From: Gilliamella sp. Lep-s35
Lineage (GTDB): Bacteria > Pseudomonadota > Gammaproteobacteria > Enterobacterales > Orbaceae
Assembly: GCF_009795845.1 (NCBI RefSeq)
Contig: NZ_WTEX01000005.1
Span: 1 to 64,000, forward strand
Direction: 5' to 3'
DNA: 64,000 bases
Part shown: positions 1-9,352 of the stretch, one piece after another
Layout: the number at the start of each line of letters is the position of its first letter
Numbering within the stretch: position 1 is the stretch's first letter
Position numbers and translations under genes: made by a program
Notes under the pieces: generated by a model
Database searches by the model: none
Seen by the model: only the letters and a program-made list of their open reading frames with translations
What the model was told of the DNA's origin: nothing

Positions 1-120
1 CTTGGCATGATGAATCGAGTTATGGTTGTTTTTTGCAGAATTATTATAACTCATATCATGCCGTCTAAAAAATAATCACGAAAGAACAACACGCCCTAAT
101 TTTATCCTTATTTCAATTAC

Positions 121-432
121 TCATTTCCATTTTTTCCTTTTTATGTATCTACGTGGGGTTTCAAGAAAGCTAATAAAAAATACATACAATATAAAAATAA
201 AAACAGCTGACCAGAAAAAAATAATATTTGAAAAAAGCCCTTCTCCTGGCTGACTTATAATTAACAGGCTATATAAAGAAATAAAATAAAAATAAAAAAG
301 AGCTAAACGTCGTTTACGATTTAAAGTTTTGTCATTATTGTAGTCCATTGCAATATATTCCGAAAAATAGCGCCGAATAAAACACCCAACAATAGCAAAA
401 AAATAATAGCTAACCCACATTTCAACAGCCAT
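121..432 (-). CDS. Small integral membrane protein, candidate immunity protein
   Basis: This 103-residue protein is mostly hydrophobic. Helices are visible at about residues 5-19, 42-60 and 68-90, and it ends in a lysine/arginine-rich tail. An ATG preceded by GGAG seven bases upstream supports the start. The gene lies 10 bases downstream of the toxin-like half of the PAAR locus on the same strand. That is where T6SS cargo effectors usually carry their immunity gene, and a membrane immunity protein would suit a membrane-acting toxin. No family is recognised from the residues, so the immunity role is inferred only from position and topology. Confidence 0.55.
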   Translation of the reverse strand: MAVEMWVSYYFFAIVGCFIRRYFSEYIAMDYNNDKTLNRKRRLALFYFYFISLYSLLIISQPGEGLFSNIIFFWSAVFIFILYVFFISFLETPRRYIKRKKWK

Positions 433-442
433 GCAAATCTCC

Positions 443-1111
443 TTATTTTATAATATTACCGTCTCTATCTTTTCTATATGCTGAACCATCACTACTTTCA
501 CAGCTATAATAATCTGGTGCATCATCATTACCTATTGTGATTATCAATGAACAATTCTCAACAATTTGTCCTGTATTAATAATTGTTTCTGGCTCTTTAA
601 CAACCATGCTGACTTGTTTAGTATCTTTATTAAGTATAAAAGCTTTTTTTAATTTTTCACGTAGCTGATAAAAAGATAATAGATCACTACCTATTTCCAA
701 AGTTAATAATTTCTTACTCATTTGTTTGTAAGCGTTTTCTAAATCACGGCGACCATATTTAAATAATTTAAATATTGGATTACCAAACTTATTCAGTTTC
801 GGCACTAATTTCAACTTAGCCCCTACTGACATACTTAAATCTAAACTATCATAAGCAATATCACCAATTGAAGAATCAAAACCTAAAGACTCGGCAGCAT
901 CTTTATACCAACTTCTTAAAGGCCCATCAACTTCCATACTTCTGTTGCCTCCATCAATCTCGTTCATAACACCATTAACAATACCAGATCCTCCTTCATA
1001 TATTCCATTTACTCCATGCGCTATCATAGGGGCACCAATAAGACATGACCATCCCGCAGAACAAAGTGCTACCCCATTTTGAATCATTCCTACACCACCA
1101 AAAATAGACAA
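443..1111 (-). CDS. DUF4225-like C-terminal toxin half of a T6SS PAAR protein, separated by an in-frame stop
   Basis: The 222-residue frame begins at a TTG codon with no convincing ribosome site. Its first 50 residues are glycine-rich and hydrophobic and include the motif GVNGIYEGG, which resembles DUF4225 proteins found downstream of PAAR domains in enterobacteria. The frame is identical to that of the upstream PAAR gene. Only one TAA (1136-1138) and eight sense codons separate them, so the two pieces read as one former polypeptide. The remainder is charged and helical, with no catalytic motif I recognise. It may be untranslated now, or produced by reinitiation. A pore-forming or membrane-active toxin is a guess. 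Confidence 0.6.
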   Translation of the reverse strand: MSIFGGVGMIQNGVALCSAGWSCLIGAPMIAHGVNGIYEGGSGIVNGVMNEIDGGNRSMEVDGPLRSWYKDAAESLGFDSSIGDIAYDSLDLSMSVGAKLKLVPKLNKFGNPIFKLFKYGRRDLENAYKQMSKKLLTLEIGSDLLSFYQLREKLKKAFILNKDTKQVSMVVKEPETIINTGQIVENCSLIITIGNDDAPDYYSCESSDGSAYRKDRDGNIIK

Positions 1112-1135
1112 ACCATTTTTCGACCATATAAAACT

Positions 1136-1735
1136 TTATTCCCATAAATTATTTTCTTCAGTCTTTATTTTCTTTGCACCTTCCTCATAACTCATTTCAC
1201 CACTTTCAACTTTATTGACAATATTCATGGCATATGTATCAACATCATCAATAAAAGCTTGTTTTATTTCGTTATAATAAAGGTGTTTTTCGCATAGTTC
1301 GTGGGTACAGTCCATTAAGCGCTTGGCATCCAATCGAATTTTTGACGTGTCGTCACTCATTTCAAGTGATGAGTCACTTTGCGTATACATCAGGTTTTGA
1401 AAAATAGGTAATGAGGTTTCTGAAGAGCTAGGCATTTTAAAACTTGAGCTTTTCGCTGATGAATGACTTGCAACATTAACATAAGCAAAGCTTTTAGTTG
1501 CGATAATTCGATTATCGCCTATTGGGCATCTACAAACTACAATGCAACCATCATACGCAGCTGGTTTACCTTCTACAATACAATCATATGTTCCTTCAAT
1601 AATGGAACCATATCCTTTTGTACATTTAGGACAACTTGCGTAATCGCCTAAGTATGCAATGCCTTGACCTTGAGAAAACCCTCCATTTGATGCGGAAATC
1701 ACTTTACCACCTGTTGTCGTATCATCGCCCAACAC
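1136..1735 (-). CDS. PAAR-domain protein, N-terminal half of an interrupted T6SS effector
   Basis: The first 90 residues are a PAAR-repeat domain, which forms the sharp tip on the VgrG spike of a type VI secretion system. It contains the typical GGKVISAS start, a CPKC pair and a second cysteine cluster (CIVVCRCP) near the tip. Residues 90-199 are a serine-rich linker followed by a helical part, as in PAAR proteins that carry a fused effector. The start is GTG at 1735. The reading frame ends at TAA 1136-1138 and continues open in the same frame into the next gene, so this is probably a truncated effector. No other T6SS gene is in the window, so it looks like an orphan cargo locus. Confidence 0.7.
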   Translation of the reverse strand: MLGDDTTTGGKVISASNGGFSQGQGIAYLGDYASCPKCTKGYGSIIEGTYDCIVEGKPAAYDGCIVVCRCPIGDNRIIATKSFAYVNVASHSSAKSSSFKMPSSSETSLPIFQNLMYTQSDSSLEMSDDTSKIRLDAKRLMDCTHELCEKHLYYNEIKQAFIDDVDTYAMNIVNKVESGEMSYEEGAKKIKTEENNLWE

Positions 1736-1830
1736 TGCTAATTATTTGTTCACTCCCTTCCCCCATTTTTTTATTAAAAAATTTAATAAGAATTGATGAC
1801 CATTGCGTTAATTATTCGTTCATACCTACT

Positions 1831-1850
1831 ATGGCGTCATTAAACGCCAT
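1831..1850. terminator. Stem-loop downstream of purD
   Basis: A seven-base perfect stem (ATGGCGT / ACGCCAT) encloses a six-base loop, 19 bases past the purD stop codon. There is no clean T-tract on either strand, so termination is plausible but unproven. Confidence 0.4.
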
Positions 1851-1869
1851 AATTAATTAACTTTAGAAA

Positions 1870-3168
1870 TTAAGATTTGTGGCCGTTTTGCTCTCGCTCA
1901 ATTGCACGGTAACCGATATCATGACGATAAAAACAACCATGCCAATAGATGCCTTTGGCTTGCTGATAAGCGCGCTGTTGTGCTTCAAGTACTGTGTTGC
2001 CAAGTGCGGTTATGCACAATACTCGTCCACCATTAGTGTAGACACGCCCTTTTTCTAAACTAGTCCCCGCATGGAAGATTTTACAATCATCGGTTGATTC
2101 GCTAGGTAGTCCAAGAATGACATCTTGGGTATTATATTTACTTGGGTAGCCACCAGCGGCAAGCACCACACCTAATGCTGGTCTTGGATCCCATTTTGAT
2201 TTGACGGTGTCTAATTTGCCTTCTACCGCTGCAAGGCAGAGTTCGGCCAGATCGGATTGCATTCGCATCATAATGGGTTGTGTTTCGGGATCACCAAATC
2301 GGCAGTTGAATTCAATAACTTTGGGATTGCCGTCTTTGTCAATCATTAAGCCAGCATATAAAAAGCCGACATAGACGTTGCCTTCTTGCGCCATGCCGTT
2401 AACGGTTGGGTAGATGATCTCATCCATTACCCGTTTAAAAACCGCATCAGTTACAACAGGAGCTGGCGAATACGCGCCCATGCCACCTGTGTTTAAACCT
2501 GTATCGCCATCGCCAACACGTTTATGATCTTGGCTAGTTGCCATTGGCTCGACATGTTTGCCATCAACCATGACAATAAAGCTGGCTTCTTCACCGTCTA
2601 AAAATTCTTCAATCACAACGAGGTGCCCTGCATCGCCAAAGGCGTTACCTGCTAACATGTCATGCACGGCATCTTCGGCTTCTTTTAAGGTCATGGCAAC
2701 AATCACCCCTTTGCCAGCAGCTAGCCCGTCAGCTTTAATGACAATTGGGACGCCTTTTTCATGAATATAGTTAATAGCTGGAGCAACTTCGGTAAAGTTT
2801 TGATATTCTGCGGTGGGGATGTTGTGGCGAGCTAAGAAGTCTTTAGTGAAGGCTTTTGATCCTTCAAGTTGTGCAGCTGCTTTGGTTGGGCCAAAGATTT
2901 TTAATCCTGCTTTTTGAAAGCTATCAACAATGCCAATCACTAACGGGGCTTCTGGGCCAACTATAGTTAAATCAATTTGTTCTTGCTGAGCAAAACTAAG
3001 CAGTCCCCCCACGTCGGTCGCTTTGATGTTGATATTTTCTAAACTAGGTTCTAGTGAAGTACCTGCATTGCCTGGTGCAACAAAGACTTTAGATACTCGT
3101 GGTGATTGTGCAATTTTCCAAGCAAGCGCATGTTCGCGCCCACCATTACCAATGACTAAAACTTTCAT
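1870..3168 (-). CDS. purD: Phosphoribosylamine-glycine ligase (GARS)
   Basis: This cytoplasmic ATP-grasp enzyme joins phosphoribosylamine and glycine, the second step of de novo purine synthesis. The N-terminal motif VLVIGNGGREHALAWK, the ATP-grasp loop (KADGLAAGKGV, around residue 145) and the metal-binding segment EFNCRFGDPE (around residue 290) are all intact. The length of 432 residues is normal. It lies 98 bases downstream of purH on the same strand, matching the purHD operon order of gammaproteobacteria, and so is probably cotranscribed with it. Nothing is unusual apart from a short basic C-terminal tail. Confidence 0.97.
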   Translation of the reverse strand: MKVLVIGNGGREHALAWKIAQSPRVSKVFVAPGNAGTSLEPSLENINIKATDVGGLLSFAQQEQIDLTIVGPEAPLVIGIVDSFQKAGLKIFGPTKAAAQLEGSKAFTKDFLARHNIPTAEYQNFTEVAPAINYIHEKGVPIVIKADGLAAGKGVIVAMTLKEAEDAVHDMLAGNAFGDAGHLVVIEEFLDGEEASFIVMVDGKHVEPMATSQDHKRVGDGDTGLNTGGMGAYSPAPVVTDAVFKRVMDEIIYPTVNGMAQEGNVYVGFLYAGLMIDKDGNPKVIEFNCRFGDPETQPIMMRMQSDLAELCLAAVEGKLDTVKSKWDPRPALGVVLAAGGYPSKYNTQDVILGLPSESTDDCKIFHAGTSLEKGRVYTNGGRVLCITALGNTVLEAQQRAYQQAKGIYWHGCFYRHDIGYRAIEREQNGHKS

Positions 3169-3266
3169 AAAAGATCCTTAACGATGTCTTTTTAATAAAA
3201 AGGTAAATATAGGTAATTTATTTTTTAATAATAATGAGCAAAGTCGCCACATTATTTATAGTAAAA

Positions 3267-4859
3267 TTAATGCCTAAAATGGCGCATATTTGTAAATATC
3301 ATTGCAATATTGTGTTCATTCGCAGCTTGGATCACTTCGTCATCACGAATCGAGCCACCGGGCTGAATTACACACGTTACCCCTGCAGCTGCTGCCGCAT
3401 CAACCCCGTCTCGAAACGGGAAAAACGCATCTGAAGCAACCACAGAACCTGCAACTTCTAGATTTTCGTCTTGCGCTTTGATTCCAGCGATTTTGGCGGA
3501 ATAAACTCGACTCATCTGTCCTGCGCCAATACCGATTGTCATGTTGTTTTTGGCGTAAACGATGGCATTGGATTTAACAAATTTGGCCACTTTCCAACAA
3601 AATAAAGCATCAGACAGTTCTTGCTCTGTTGGTTTGCGTTTGGTGACAACAGTAAGCTCGTTTAGCGATACCATACCTAAATCACGATCTTGCACTAATA
3701 AACCGCCATTAACACGCTTAAACTCTAAACTGACCGCTGCAGGCGTTGCCCATTGACCACATTCGAGTACTCGTACATTTTTTTTCGTTTCAATAATGGC
3801 TAATGCATCTTGATTGACAATTGGAGCGATGATAACTTCAACAAATTGTTGTTGAACAATCATTTGAGCCGTTGCCGCATCTAATGGGCGGTTAAAGGCA
3901 ATAATACCACCAAAGGCCGATGTGGGATCGGTTTTATAGGCATTTAAATAGGCGTTTAGGATATTGTCGCTAACCGCAACACCACAAGGGTTGGCGTGTT
4001 TGACAATGACACAAGCAGGCTGTTCAAATGATTTGACACATTCAAGCGCTGCATCGGTGTCGGCAATGTTGTTATAAGATAGTGCTTTACCTTGCAGTTG
4101 CCTTGCCGTTGCAATCGATGCTTCATTAGCGCCTTCTTCAATATAAAAAGCCGCTTGTTGGTGGCTGTTTTCGCCATAGCGCATGTTCTGTTTTTTTATA
4201 AATTGAAGATTTAATGTGCGTGGAAATTGTCCTGCTAGTTTGTTGGTTTCGCCCATATAAGGTGGTACGCGTTGCCCAAAATAGTTGGCAATCATGCCAT
4301 CATATTTGGCGGTGTGTTCAAAGGCTTTAATGGCAAGGTTGAAACGATATTCAAAAGAAAGGGCGTTTTGGTTATTATCCATCATATTAATGATATTTTC
4401 ATAATCACCACAATCAACCACTATAGCAACATCTTTATGATTTTTAGCGGCAGAACGCACCATGGTTGGGCCGCCAATATCGATATTTTCAATGGCGTCT
4501 TCTAATGTGCAATTTGGTTTGGCAACCGTTTTAGCAAATGGGTAAAGATTGACAACCACCATATCAATCGGTGCAATTTGGTGTTGTTGCATAATGTCAT
4601 CGTCAACCCCTCGTCTTCCTAAAATAGCACCATGAATTTTGGGGTGTAGTGTTTTGACTCGCCCATCCATCATTTCAGGAAAACCAGTATAATCGGATAC
4701 TTCGGTTACGGGTATTTGGTTATCCATAAGTAGCTTTGCGGTTCCCCCTGTTGAAAGAAGTTCTACATTTCGTTCTGATAGGGCTTTGGCGAACTCTAAA
4801 ATCCCGGTTTTGTCGGACACACTAAGTAAAGCACGGCGAATGGGTCGAAACTGCTGCAT
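3267..4859 (-). CDS. purH: Bifunctional AICAR transformylase / IMP cyclohydrolase
   Basis: This protein catalyses the last two steps of IMP synthesis in the cytoplasm. The N-terminal cyclohydrolase domain (about residues 1-150) shows the MGS-like motifs [11 protein letters not shown] and [13 protein letters not shown]. The C-terminal transformylase domain carries the catalytic KHANPCG motif with K287 and H288. The length of 530 residues is normal. It is the first gene of purHD. The upstream 430 bases are shared with the divergent mtlA promoter and a 75-bp mobile-type repeat, but I could not find a convincing PurR operator there. Confidence 0.97.
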   Translation of the reverse strand: MQQFRPIRRALLSVSDKTGILEFAKALSERNVELLSTGGTAKLLMDNQIPVTEVSDYTGFPEMMDGRVKTLHPKIHGAILGRRGVDDDIMQQHQIAPIDMVVVNLYPFAKTVAKPNCTLEDAIENIDIGGPTMVRSAAKNHKDVAIVVDCGDYENIINMMDNNQNALSFEYRFNLAIKAFEHTAKYDGMIANYFGQRVPPYMGETNKLAGQFPRTLNLQFIKKQNMRYGENSHQQAAFYIEEGANEASIATARQLQGKALSYNNIADTDAALECVKSFEQPACVIVKHANPCGVAVSDNILNAYLNAYKTDPTSAFGGIIAFNRPLDAATAQMIVQQQFVEVIIAPIVNQDALAIIETKKNVRVLECGQWATPAAVSLEFKRVNGGLLVQDRDLGMVSLNELTVVTKRKPTEQELSDALFCWKVAKFVKSNAIVYAKNNMTIGIGAGQMSRVYSAKIAGIKAQDENLEVAGSVVASDAFFPFRDGVDAAAAAGVTCVIQPGGSIRDDEVIQAANEHNIAMIFTNMRHFRH

Positions 4860-4992
4860 AAATGGCTCCGAAGTTGATATTAAAATTCAAATTATTAAGT
4901 CGCATTATATATAAATTAAGGGGGGATGTTTAGTATTAACTTGCTAATAAAGTAAATAGTCGGTTGTCAAAAGTAGGGTTAATTTAGATATA

Positions 4993-5067
4993 TGTAGGAA
5001 AACGTCGAGCTGTTTACACTTCATGGTTAACATAATCCTCTAAAAACTCATAAGGCGTTTTTCTACA
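4993..5067 (-). repeat. 75-bp IS-derived (MITE-like) repeat, copy A
   Basis: The segment has near-perfect terminal inverted repeats: TGTAGGAAAACG at one end and the complement of TGTAGAAAAACG at the other. Read on the minus strand it matches 9907-9981 base for base except for about a dozen differences. It contains no gene. It looks like the end of an IS3-family element mobilised as a short non-autonomous unit, or a remnant of one. It lies between purH and the mannitol operon promoter and may separate or disturb them. Confidence 0.65.
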
Positions 5068-5143
5068 ATTTATTTTGTAAAAAAGTTTCAAGAAACTATA
5101 CGTTTTAGTCTATTTTTCTTTGTTCTTCGCTTCTTACACCTTA

Positions 5144-5167
5144 AAAAAGTGATCCTAATCACAAAAA
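5144..5167 (+). promoter_or_regulatory. CRP-like site, upstream
   Basis: The sequence AGTGATCCTAATCACA matches the CRP dyad (TGTGA-N6-TCACA) except at one half-site base. It lies about 130 bases before mtlA. Together with the second site it suggests cAMP-CRP control of mannitol uptake, as in E. coli mtl. Confidence 0.6.
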
Positions 5168-5188
5168 TAAAAAATACCCCCGTTTTAA

Positions 5189-5211
5189 CAGCGTGATATT
5201 TATCACACTTA
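5189..5211 (+). promoter_or_regulatory. CRP-like site, downstream, for mtlA
   Basis: The sequence CGTGATATTTATCACA fits the CRP consensus GTGA-N6-TCAC fully in its core. It lies about 90 bases upstream of the mtlA start, a position suitable for activating the operon promoter. Confidence 0.7.
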
Positions 5212-5295
5212 TCAAATTTTTTTGATGAATCAAATAACCAAATCCCTCTACAATAACAGCATGATGATTATATCAATCAATAAGGAAAGATTTGT

Positions 5296-7197
5296 ATGAC
5301 TACATCAAACATTAAACTTAAAGTCCAAAATTTTGGGCGATTTCTGAGTAATATGGTGATGCCAAATATCGGCGCATTTATTGCTTGGGGCTTTATTACT
5401 GCAATTTTTTTATATAATCCTAACGATCCATCTGCTGGAGGATGGTTTCCAAATGAAGGCGTATCAACTGCTTTTATCGGACCAATGATCACTTATCTAC
5501 TTCCATTATTAATTGGTTATACTGGTGGTAAATTGGTTTACGGTGATCGTGGTGGCGTAGTTGGTGCGGTCACCACAATTGGGGTAATTGTTGGCGTATC
5601 GATTCCAATGTTTTTAGGCGCAATGATATCTGGACCTTTAGGTGGATGGTGCATTAAACAGTTCGATAAATTCATTGATGGTAAAATCAAAAGTGGCTTT
5701 GAAATGTTAGTTAATAACTTTTCAGCTGGCATTATTGGTATGATTCTTGCGCTTATCGCTTATTTTGGAATTGGTCCTGCAGTTGCTTCGTTAACTAATG
5801 TACTTATTGTTGCAGTACAATTCATGGTTGATCATGGTTTATTACCACTTACTTCTATTCTGGTTGAACCTGCAAAAATACTATTCCTTAATAATGCTAT
5901 CAATCATGGTGTATTTACTTCACTAGGTGTAACACAAGTAGCAGAAACTGGAAAGTCTATCTTCTTCTTGATTGAAGCGAACCCTGGTCCTGGATTAGGT
6001 TTATTACTTGCTTATATGTTCTTTGGTAAAGGTTCTGCAAAAAGTTCAGCCAGTGGTGCAGCAATCATTCATTTCTTTGGCGGCATTCATGAAATTTATT
6101 TCCCATATGTATTAATGAACCCGCGTTTAATTATTGCGGTAATTTTAGGGGGAATGACTGGCGTATTTACTTTAACACTATTTGGCGCTGGATTAAGTTC
6201 ACCGGCATCACCCGGTTCAATTATCGCCGTTCTTGCGGTCACGCCAAAATCATCAATGCTTGGTGTAATGATTTCTGTCATTGCGGCAACAATGGTTACG
6301 TTTATCGTTTCCGCTATTTTATTAAAAACCACCAAAGAAGCAGATAAAAGCCTTGAAGATGCAAAATCGAATATTTCTGCAATGAAAAATGAATCAAAAG
6401 GGATTGTAAATGGTACACTTGATCTTGCTAAAGTGAAAAAAATCATAGTAGCTTGTGATGCAGGAATGGGATCAAGTGCTATGGGCGCGGGTGTATTACG
6501 TAAAAAAGTTCAAGATGCAGATTTAGATATTTTTGTCACTAATGTTGCGATTAATAATCTACCTGATGATGTTGATATTGTTATCACACATAAAGATTTA
6601 ACTGATCGAGCAAAACAGCACGCACCAAATGCACATCATATTTCATTAACGAACTTTTTAGATAGTCAATTATATAGCCAACTTGTAGCCGACCTTTTAA
6701 GCTCTCAAGCAAGTAGTGGCACAATAGAAACTGCATTAGCAAACAATCAATCGCCTGATAATACTCCTTTATTTAAATTATCTAAACAAAATATTTTTTT
6801 AGGACTAAGTGCTAAAAATAAAGAAGAAGCTATTCGCTTTACAGGGCAAAAATTGGTCGATAATGGTTATGTCACACCGACTTACATTGAAGCAATGTTA
6901 GAGCGTGAAAAATTAACATCAACTTATTTAGGCGAATCAATAGCCGTTCCACATGGCACTATTGAATCAAAAGATGATGTTATTAAAACGGGGATCGTAT
7001 TTTGCCAATATCCTGCCGGTGTTCAATTTGGTGATGAAGAAGATGATAAAGCAAAAATTGTGATTGGTATTGCTGCTCGCAATAATGAACATCTTGATGT
7101 CATAGCAAAACTGACTAATGCATTAGATGATGAAACTATTATTGCAAAACTGGCAACAACAAATAGTATTGAAGAAGTTTTAGCAATACTGAGCTAA
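5296..7197 (+). CDS. mtlA: Mannitol-specific PTS enzyme IICBA
   Basis: This inner-membrane permease imports mannitol and phosphorylates it to mannitol-1-phosphate. The domains are fused in the order IIC (about residues 1-345, several membrane helices, with the GGIHEIYFPYVL segment), IIB (about 375-470, phosphorylated Cys387 in ACDAGMGSSAMG) and IIA (about 495-633, phosphorylated His553 in AVPHGT). The size and residue positions almost coincide with E. coli MtlA (Cys384, His554). The start has AAGGA ten bases upstream. It is the first gene of mtlADR and is preceded by two CRP-like sites. Confidence 0.98.
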   Translation: MTTSNIKLKVQNFGRFLSNMVMPNIGAFIAWGFITAIFLYNPNDPSAGGWFPNEGVSTAFIGPMITYLLPLLIGYTGGKLVYGDRGGVVGAVTTIGVIVGVSIPMFLGAMISGPLGGWCIKQFDKFIDGKIKSGFEMLVNNFSAGIIGMILALIAYFGIGPAVASLTNVLIVAVQFMVDHGLLPLTSILVEPAKILFLNNAINHGVFTSLGVTQVAETGKSIFFLIEANPGPGLGLLLAYMFFGKGSAKSSASGAAIIHFFGGIHEIYFPYVLMNPRLIIAVILGGMTGVFTLTLFGAGLSSPASPGSIIAVLAVTPKSSMLGVMISVIAATMVTFIVSAILLKTTKEADKSLEDAKSNISAMKNESKGIVNGTLDLAKVKKIIVACDAGMGSSAMGAGVLRKKVQDADLDIFVTNVAINNLPDDVDIVITHKDLTDRAKQHAPNAHHISLTNFLDSQLYSQLVADLLSSQASSGTIETALANNQSPDNTPLFKLSKQNIFLGLSAKNKEEAIRFTGQKLVDNGYVTPTYIEAMLEREKLTSTYLGESIAVPHGTIESKDDVIKTGIVFCQYPAGVQFGDEEDDKAKIVIGIAARNNEHLDVIAKLTNALDDETIIAKLATTNSIEEVLAILS

Positions 7198-7206
7198 CCT
7201 AATTCT

Positions 7207-7229
7207 ATTTCCCTCTTGATGTGGGAAAT
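7207..7229 (+). other. Intercistronic stem-loop between mtlA and mtlD
   Basis: A seven-base stem (ATTTCCC / GGGAAAT) with a nine-base loop begins just after the mtlA stop codon. It has no T-tract, so it more likely stabilises or processes the polycistronic message than ends it. Confidence is low. Confidence 0.35.
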
Positions 7230-7274
7230 TAAGTTAAACAGTTAAATTAAATTATAAAGTTAAGGATTATTATT

Positions 7275-8438
7275 ATGCAAGCACTACACTTTGGCGCAGG
7301 TAACATTGGACGAGGTTTTATCGGTAAATTACTATCCGATGCTGGCGTACAGGTTACATTTGCTGATGTCAATCAACAAATTATTGATGCTATTGCCGCT
7401 CGTCATGAATATCCGGTAAATGTTGTTGGCGAGCAATCTACCACTGAGATAGTTAAAAATGTCGATGGGATTAATAGCACCTCTAATGAAGTGATCGATT
7501 ATATTGCCAGCGTTGATTTACTTACCACTGCCGTTGGTTCACAAATCTTGGCGCGTATTGCTCCAACAATTGCCCAAGGAATTATTACAAGACATAATCA
7601 AGGTAACACTAAGCCACTTAATATTATTGCTTGTGAAAACATGGTACGAGGTACCAGCCAATTTAAACAAGAAATTTTTAAAGCGTTACCAGAAGAACTT
7701 CAGCAATGGACAAATACCCATATTGGTTTTGTCGATTCAGCCGTGGATCGTATTGTACCACCTGCAACATCAAAAACAGGTGATATTCTTGAAGTCACTG
7801 TTGAAACTTTTTCGGAATGGATTGTTGATGAAACACAATTTGTCGGTAATATCCCCTCAATTAATGGAATGCAACCCGTTGATAATTTAATGGCTTTTGT
7901 GGAACGTAAGTTATTTACACTTAATACTGGTCACGCAATAACTGCTTATTTAGGATTTTATAATGGTATTGGCACAATACGTGATGCAATTCTAGACGAA
8001 CGTATTCGTTTAATTGTACGCGGAGCCATGGAAGAGAGCGGGTTAGTACTTATCAAACGTTACAATTTTGATGAGCAAAAACATATGGCATATATTGAAA
8101 AAATATTATCCCGCTTTGAAAATCCTTATTTACAGGATGATACTGCACGTGTTGGTCGTCAGCCAATTCGTAAATTAGGCGCAGACGATCGTTTAATAAA
8201 ACCATTACTTGGCACCTTTGAATATCAAGTTAAAAATACTAACTTACTAATTGGAGTTGCTGCTGCGCTTAACTATCGTAATAATGATGATGAGCAAGCA
8301 GTTAAACTAGAAAAACTCATTACTGAAAAAGGCGTTAAACAAGTTTTTTGTGAAATCTCTGGTATTGACGTTAATAATTCTATTGTTATGAAGGTTGAAG
8401 AAATTTATACTGCAATGCAAAATCATCAATTTATATAA
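7275..8438 (+). CDS. mtlD: Mannitol-1-phosphate 5-dehydrogenase
   Basis: This cytoplasmic NAD-dependent enzyme oxidises mannitol-1-phosphate to fructose-6-phosphate, the step that follows MtlA. The N-terminal Rossmann motif [16 protein letters not shown] is intact. So is the polyol-dehydrogenase core, with [10 protein letters not shown] (about residue 212) and the catalytic lysine region typical of the long-chain mannitol dehydrogenases. The length is 387 residues against 382 in E. coli. It follows mtlA after 77 bases and has its own AAGGA ribosome site. Confidence 0.97.
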   Translation: MQALHFGAGNIGRGFIGKLLSDAGVQVTFADVNQQIIDAIAARHEYPVNVVGEQSTTEIVKNVDGINSTSNEVIDYIASVDLLTTAVGSQILARIAPTIAQGIITRHNQGNTKPLNIIACENMVRGTSQFKQEIFKALPEELQQWTNTHIGFVDSAVDRIVPPATSKTGDILEVTVETFSEWIVDETQFVGNIPSINGMQPVDNLMAFVERKLFTLNTGHAITAYLGFYNGIGTIRDAILDERIRLIVRGAMEESGLVLIKRYNFDEQKHMAYIEKILSRFENPYLQDDTARVGRQPIRKLGADDRLIKPLLGTFEYQVKNTNLLIGVAAALNYRNNDDEQAVKLEKLITEKGVKQVFCEISGIDVNNSIVMKVEEIYTAMQNHQFI

Positions 8439-8444
8439 CAGCTA

Positions 8445-8996
8445 ATGCCTGAATCGATATTGCAAGAAGATACGATATTAGAAAAACTCAACCAGCAAGC
8501 TGATATTCACAGCTTGCTAAAAGTTGCCATTAAATTAATTAATGATAATGTCAACAAATTGATTCTTAAAGTCTTCCGAAAAGAGCCTCACGCCATTAAA
8601 TTTGTTATTCCCTCATTGGTGGGTAAAAATGGACCTCTCAATGATACCTCAGTGTGCCTAAAACTGCTTTATGTGTTGGGTATTATTTCTCGTGAGGATT
8701 ACGAAGATATAGAGCTACTGATTGCTGTTTTGGACGAACTAGAGCTAGACGACAAACAATACACTTATTTAGATGATGAAATTTTAGGTCCTATTAGCTT
8801 ATTACATGATATGGTATTACCACCAAGCTGGGAATCGCAACACGAAAAAGTAAAACAATCAGGTATTGTCGATACTTTAAAATCTTCCATTTACCAAAAT
8901 CGCTATCAACAAATGATACGCTCGGCACTCATCATCGCTATCACAGAGTTAACGGTTCGAATCATTAATAAACAAAAGATTGACTATTTTCCATAA
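8445..8996 (+). CDS. mtlR: MtlR-like mannitol operon regulator
   Basis: This 183-residue all-helical protein begins six bases after the mtlD stop. It has the features of the MltR family: the segments LRPISLLHDM-like (here LGPISLLHDM) and VDTLKSSIYQNRYQQMIRSAL. In E. coli MtlR represses the mtl operon, although it lacks a recognisable DNA-binding motif, and the same holds here. The position at the end of mtlAD is the classical one. A regulatory role is taken from the family. Confidence 0.88.
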   Translation: MPESILQEDTILEKLNQQADIHSLLKVAIKLINDNVNKLILKVFRKEPHAIKFVIPSLVGKNGPLNDTSVCLKLLYVLGIISREDYEDIELLIAVLDELELDDKQYTYLDDEILGPISLLHDMVLPPSWESQHEKVKQSGIVDTLKSSIYQNRYQQMIRSALIIAITELTVRIINKQKIDYFP

Positions 8997-9094
8997 TAAT
9001 ATTGATTGTATATTTTGTTGATGTAACTCTCCCCCAAAATAGCACAACAAAAAAGTAGAAAATTCTCTATGATAAAAGTAAAGGGGATTTAATT

Positions 9095-9352
9095 ATGAAA
9101 AAAATGACTGAACATCAAATCATCGCTATTTTAAAAGAAGCTGAAGCGGGTATTCCCGTTAAAGAGCTTTGCCGTAAATATGGCATGGGCAACTCGACTT
9201 TTTATAAATGGCGAGAAAAATATGGCGGAATGGAAAGCTCAGATATCAAACGCTTAAAGGAACTGGAGGCTGAAAACCGCAAGCTTAAGCAGATGTTTGC
9301 CGAACTGAGCTTAAAATCCCAGCTTCAGGAAGAAATCATAAAAAAGCTGTAG
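9095..9352 (+). CDS. IS3-family transposase OrfA (IS407 group)
   Basis: This 85-residue protein has an N-terminal helix-turn-helix with the diagnostic start TEHQIIAILKEAEAG and GNSTFYKWREKYGGME. A leucine-zipper-like helix (RLKELEAENRKLKQMF) follows. In this group OrfA binds the IS ends and supplies the N-terminus of the OrfAB fusion made by -1 frameshifting. A ribosome site (AGGGGA) precedes the ATG. The stop codon overlaps the orfB start by one base. The protein is probably intact but useless without OrfB. Confidence 0.85.
   Translation: MKKMTEHQIIAILKEAEAGIPVKELCRKYGMGNSTFYKWREKYGGMESSDIKRLKELEAENRKLKQMFAELSLKSQLQEEIIKKL

Noticed and set aside
1..54. A short minus-strand frame beginning MSYNNSAKN that runs off the left edge
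   Set aside because: Only 18 codons are visible, with no good ribosome site, so it cannot be supported as a gene.
4860..5295. Possible PurR operator upstream of purH
   Set aside because: No sequence close to the ACGCAAACGTTTGCGT consensus was found.
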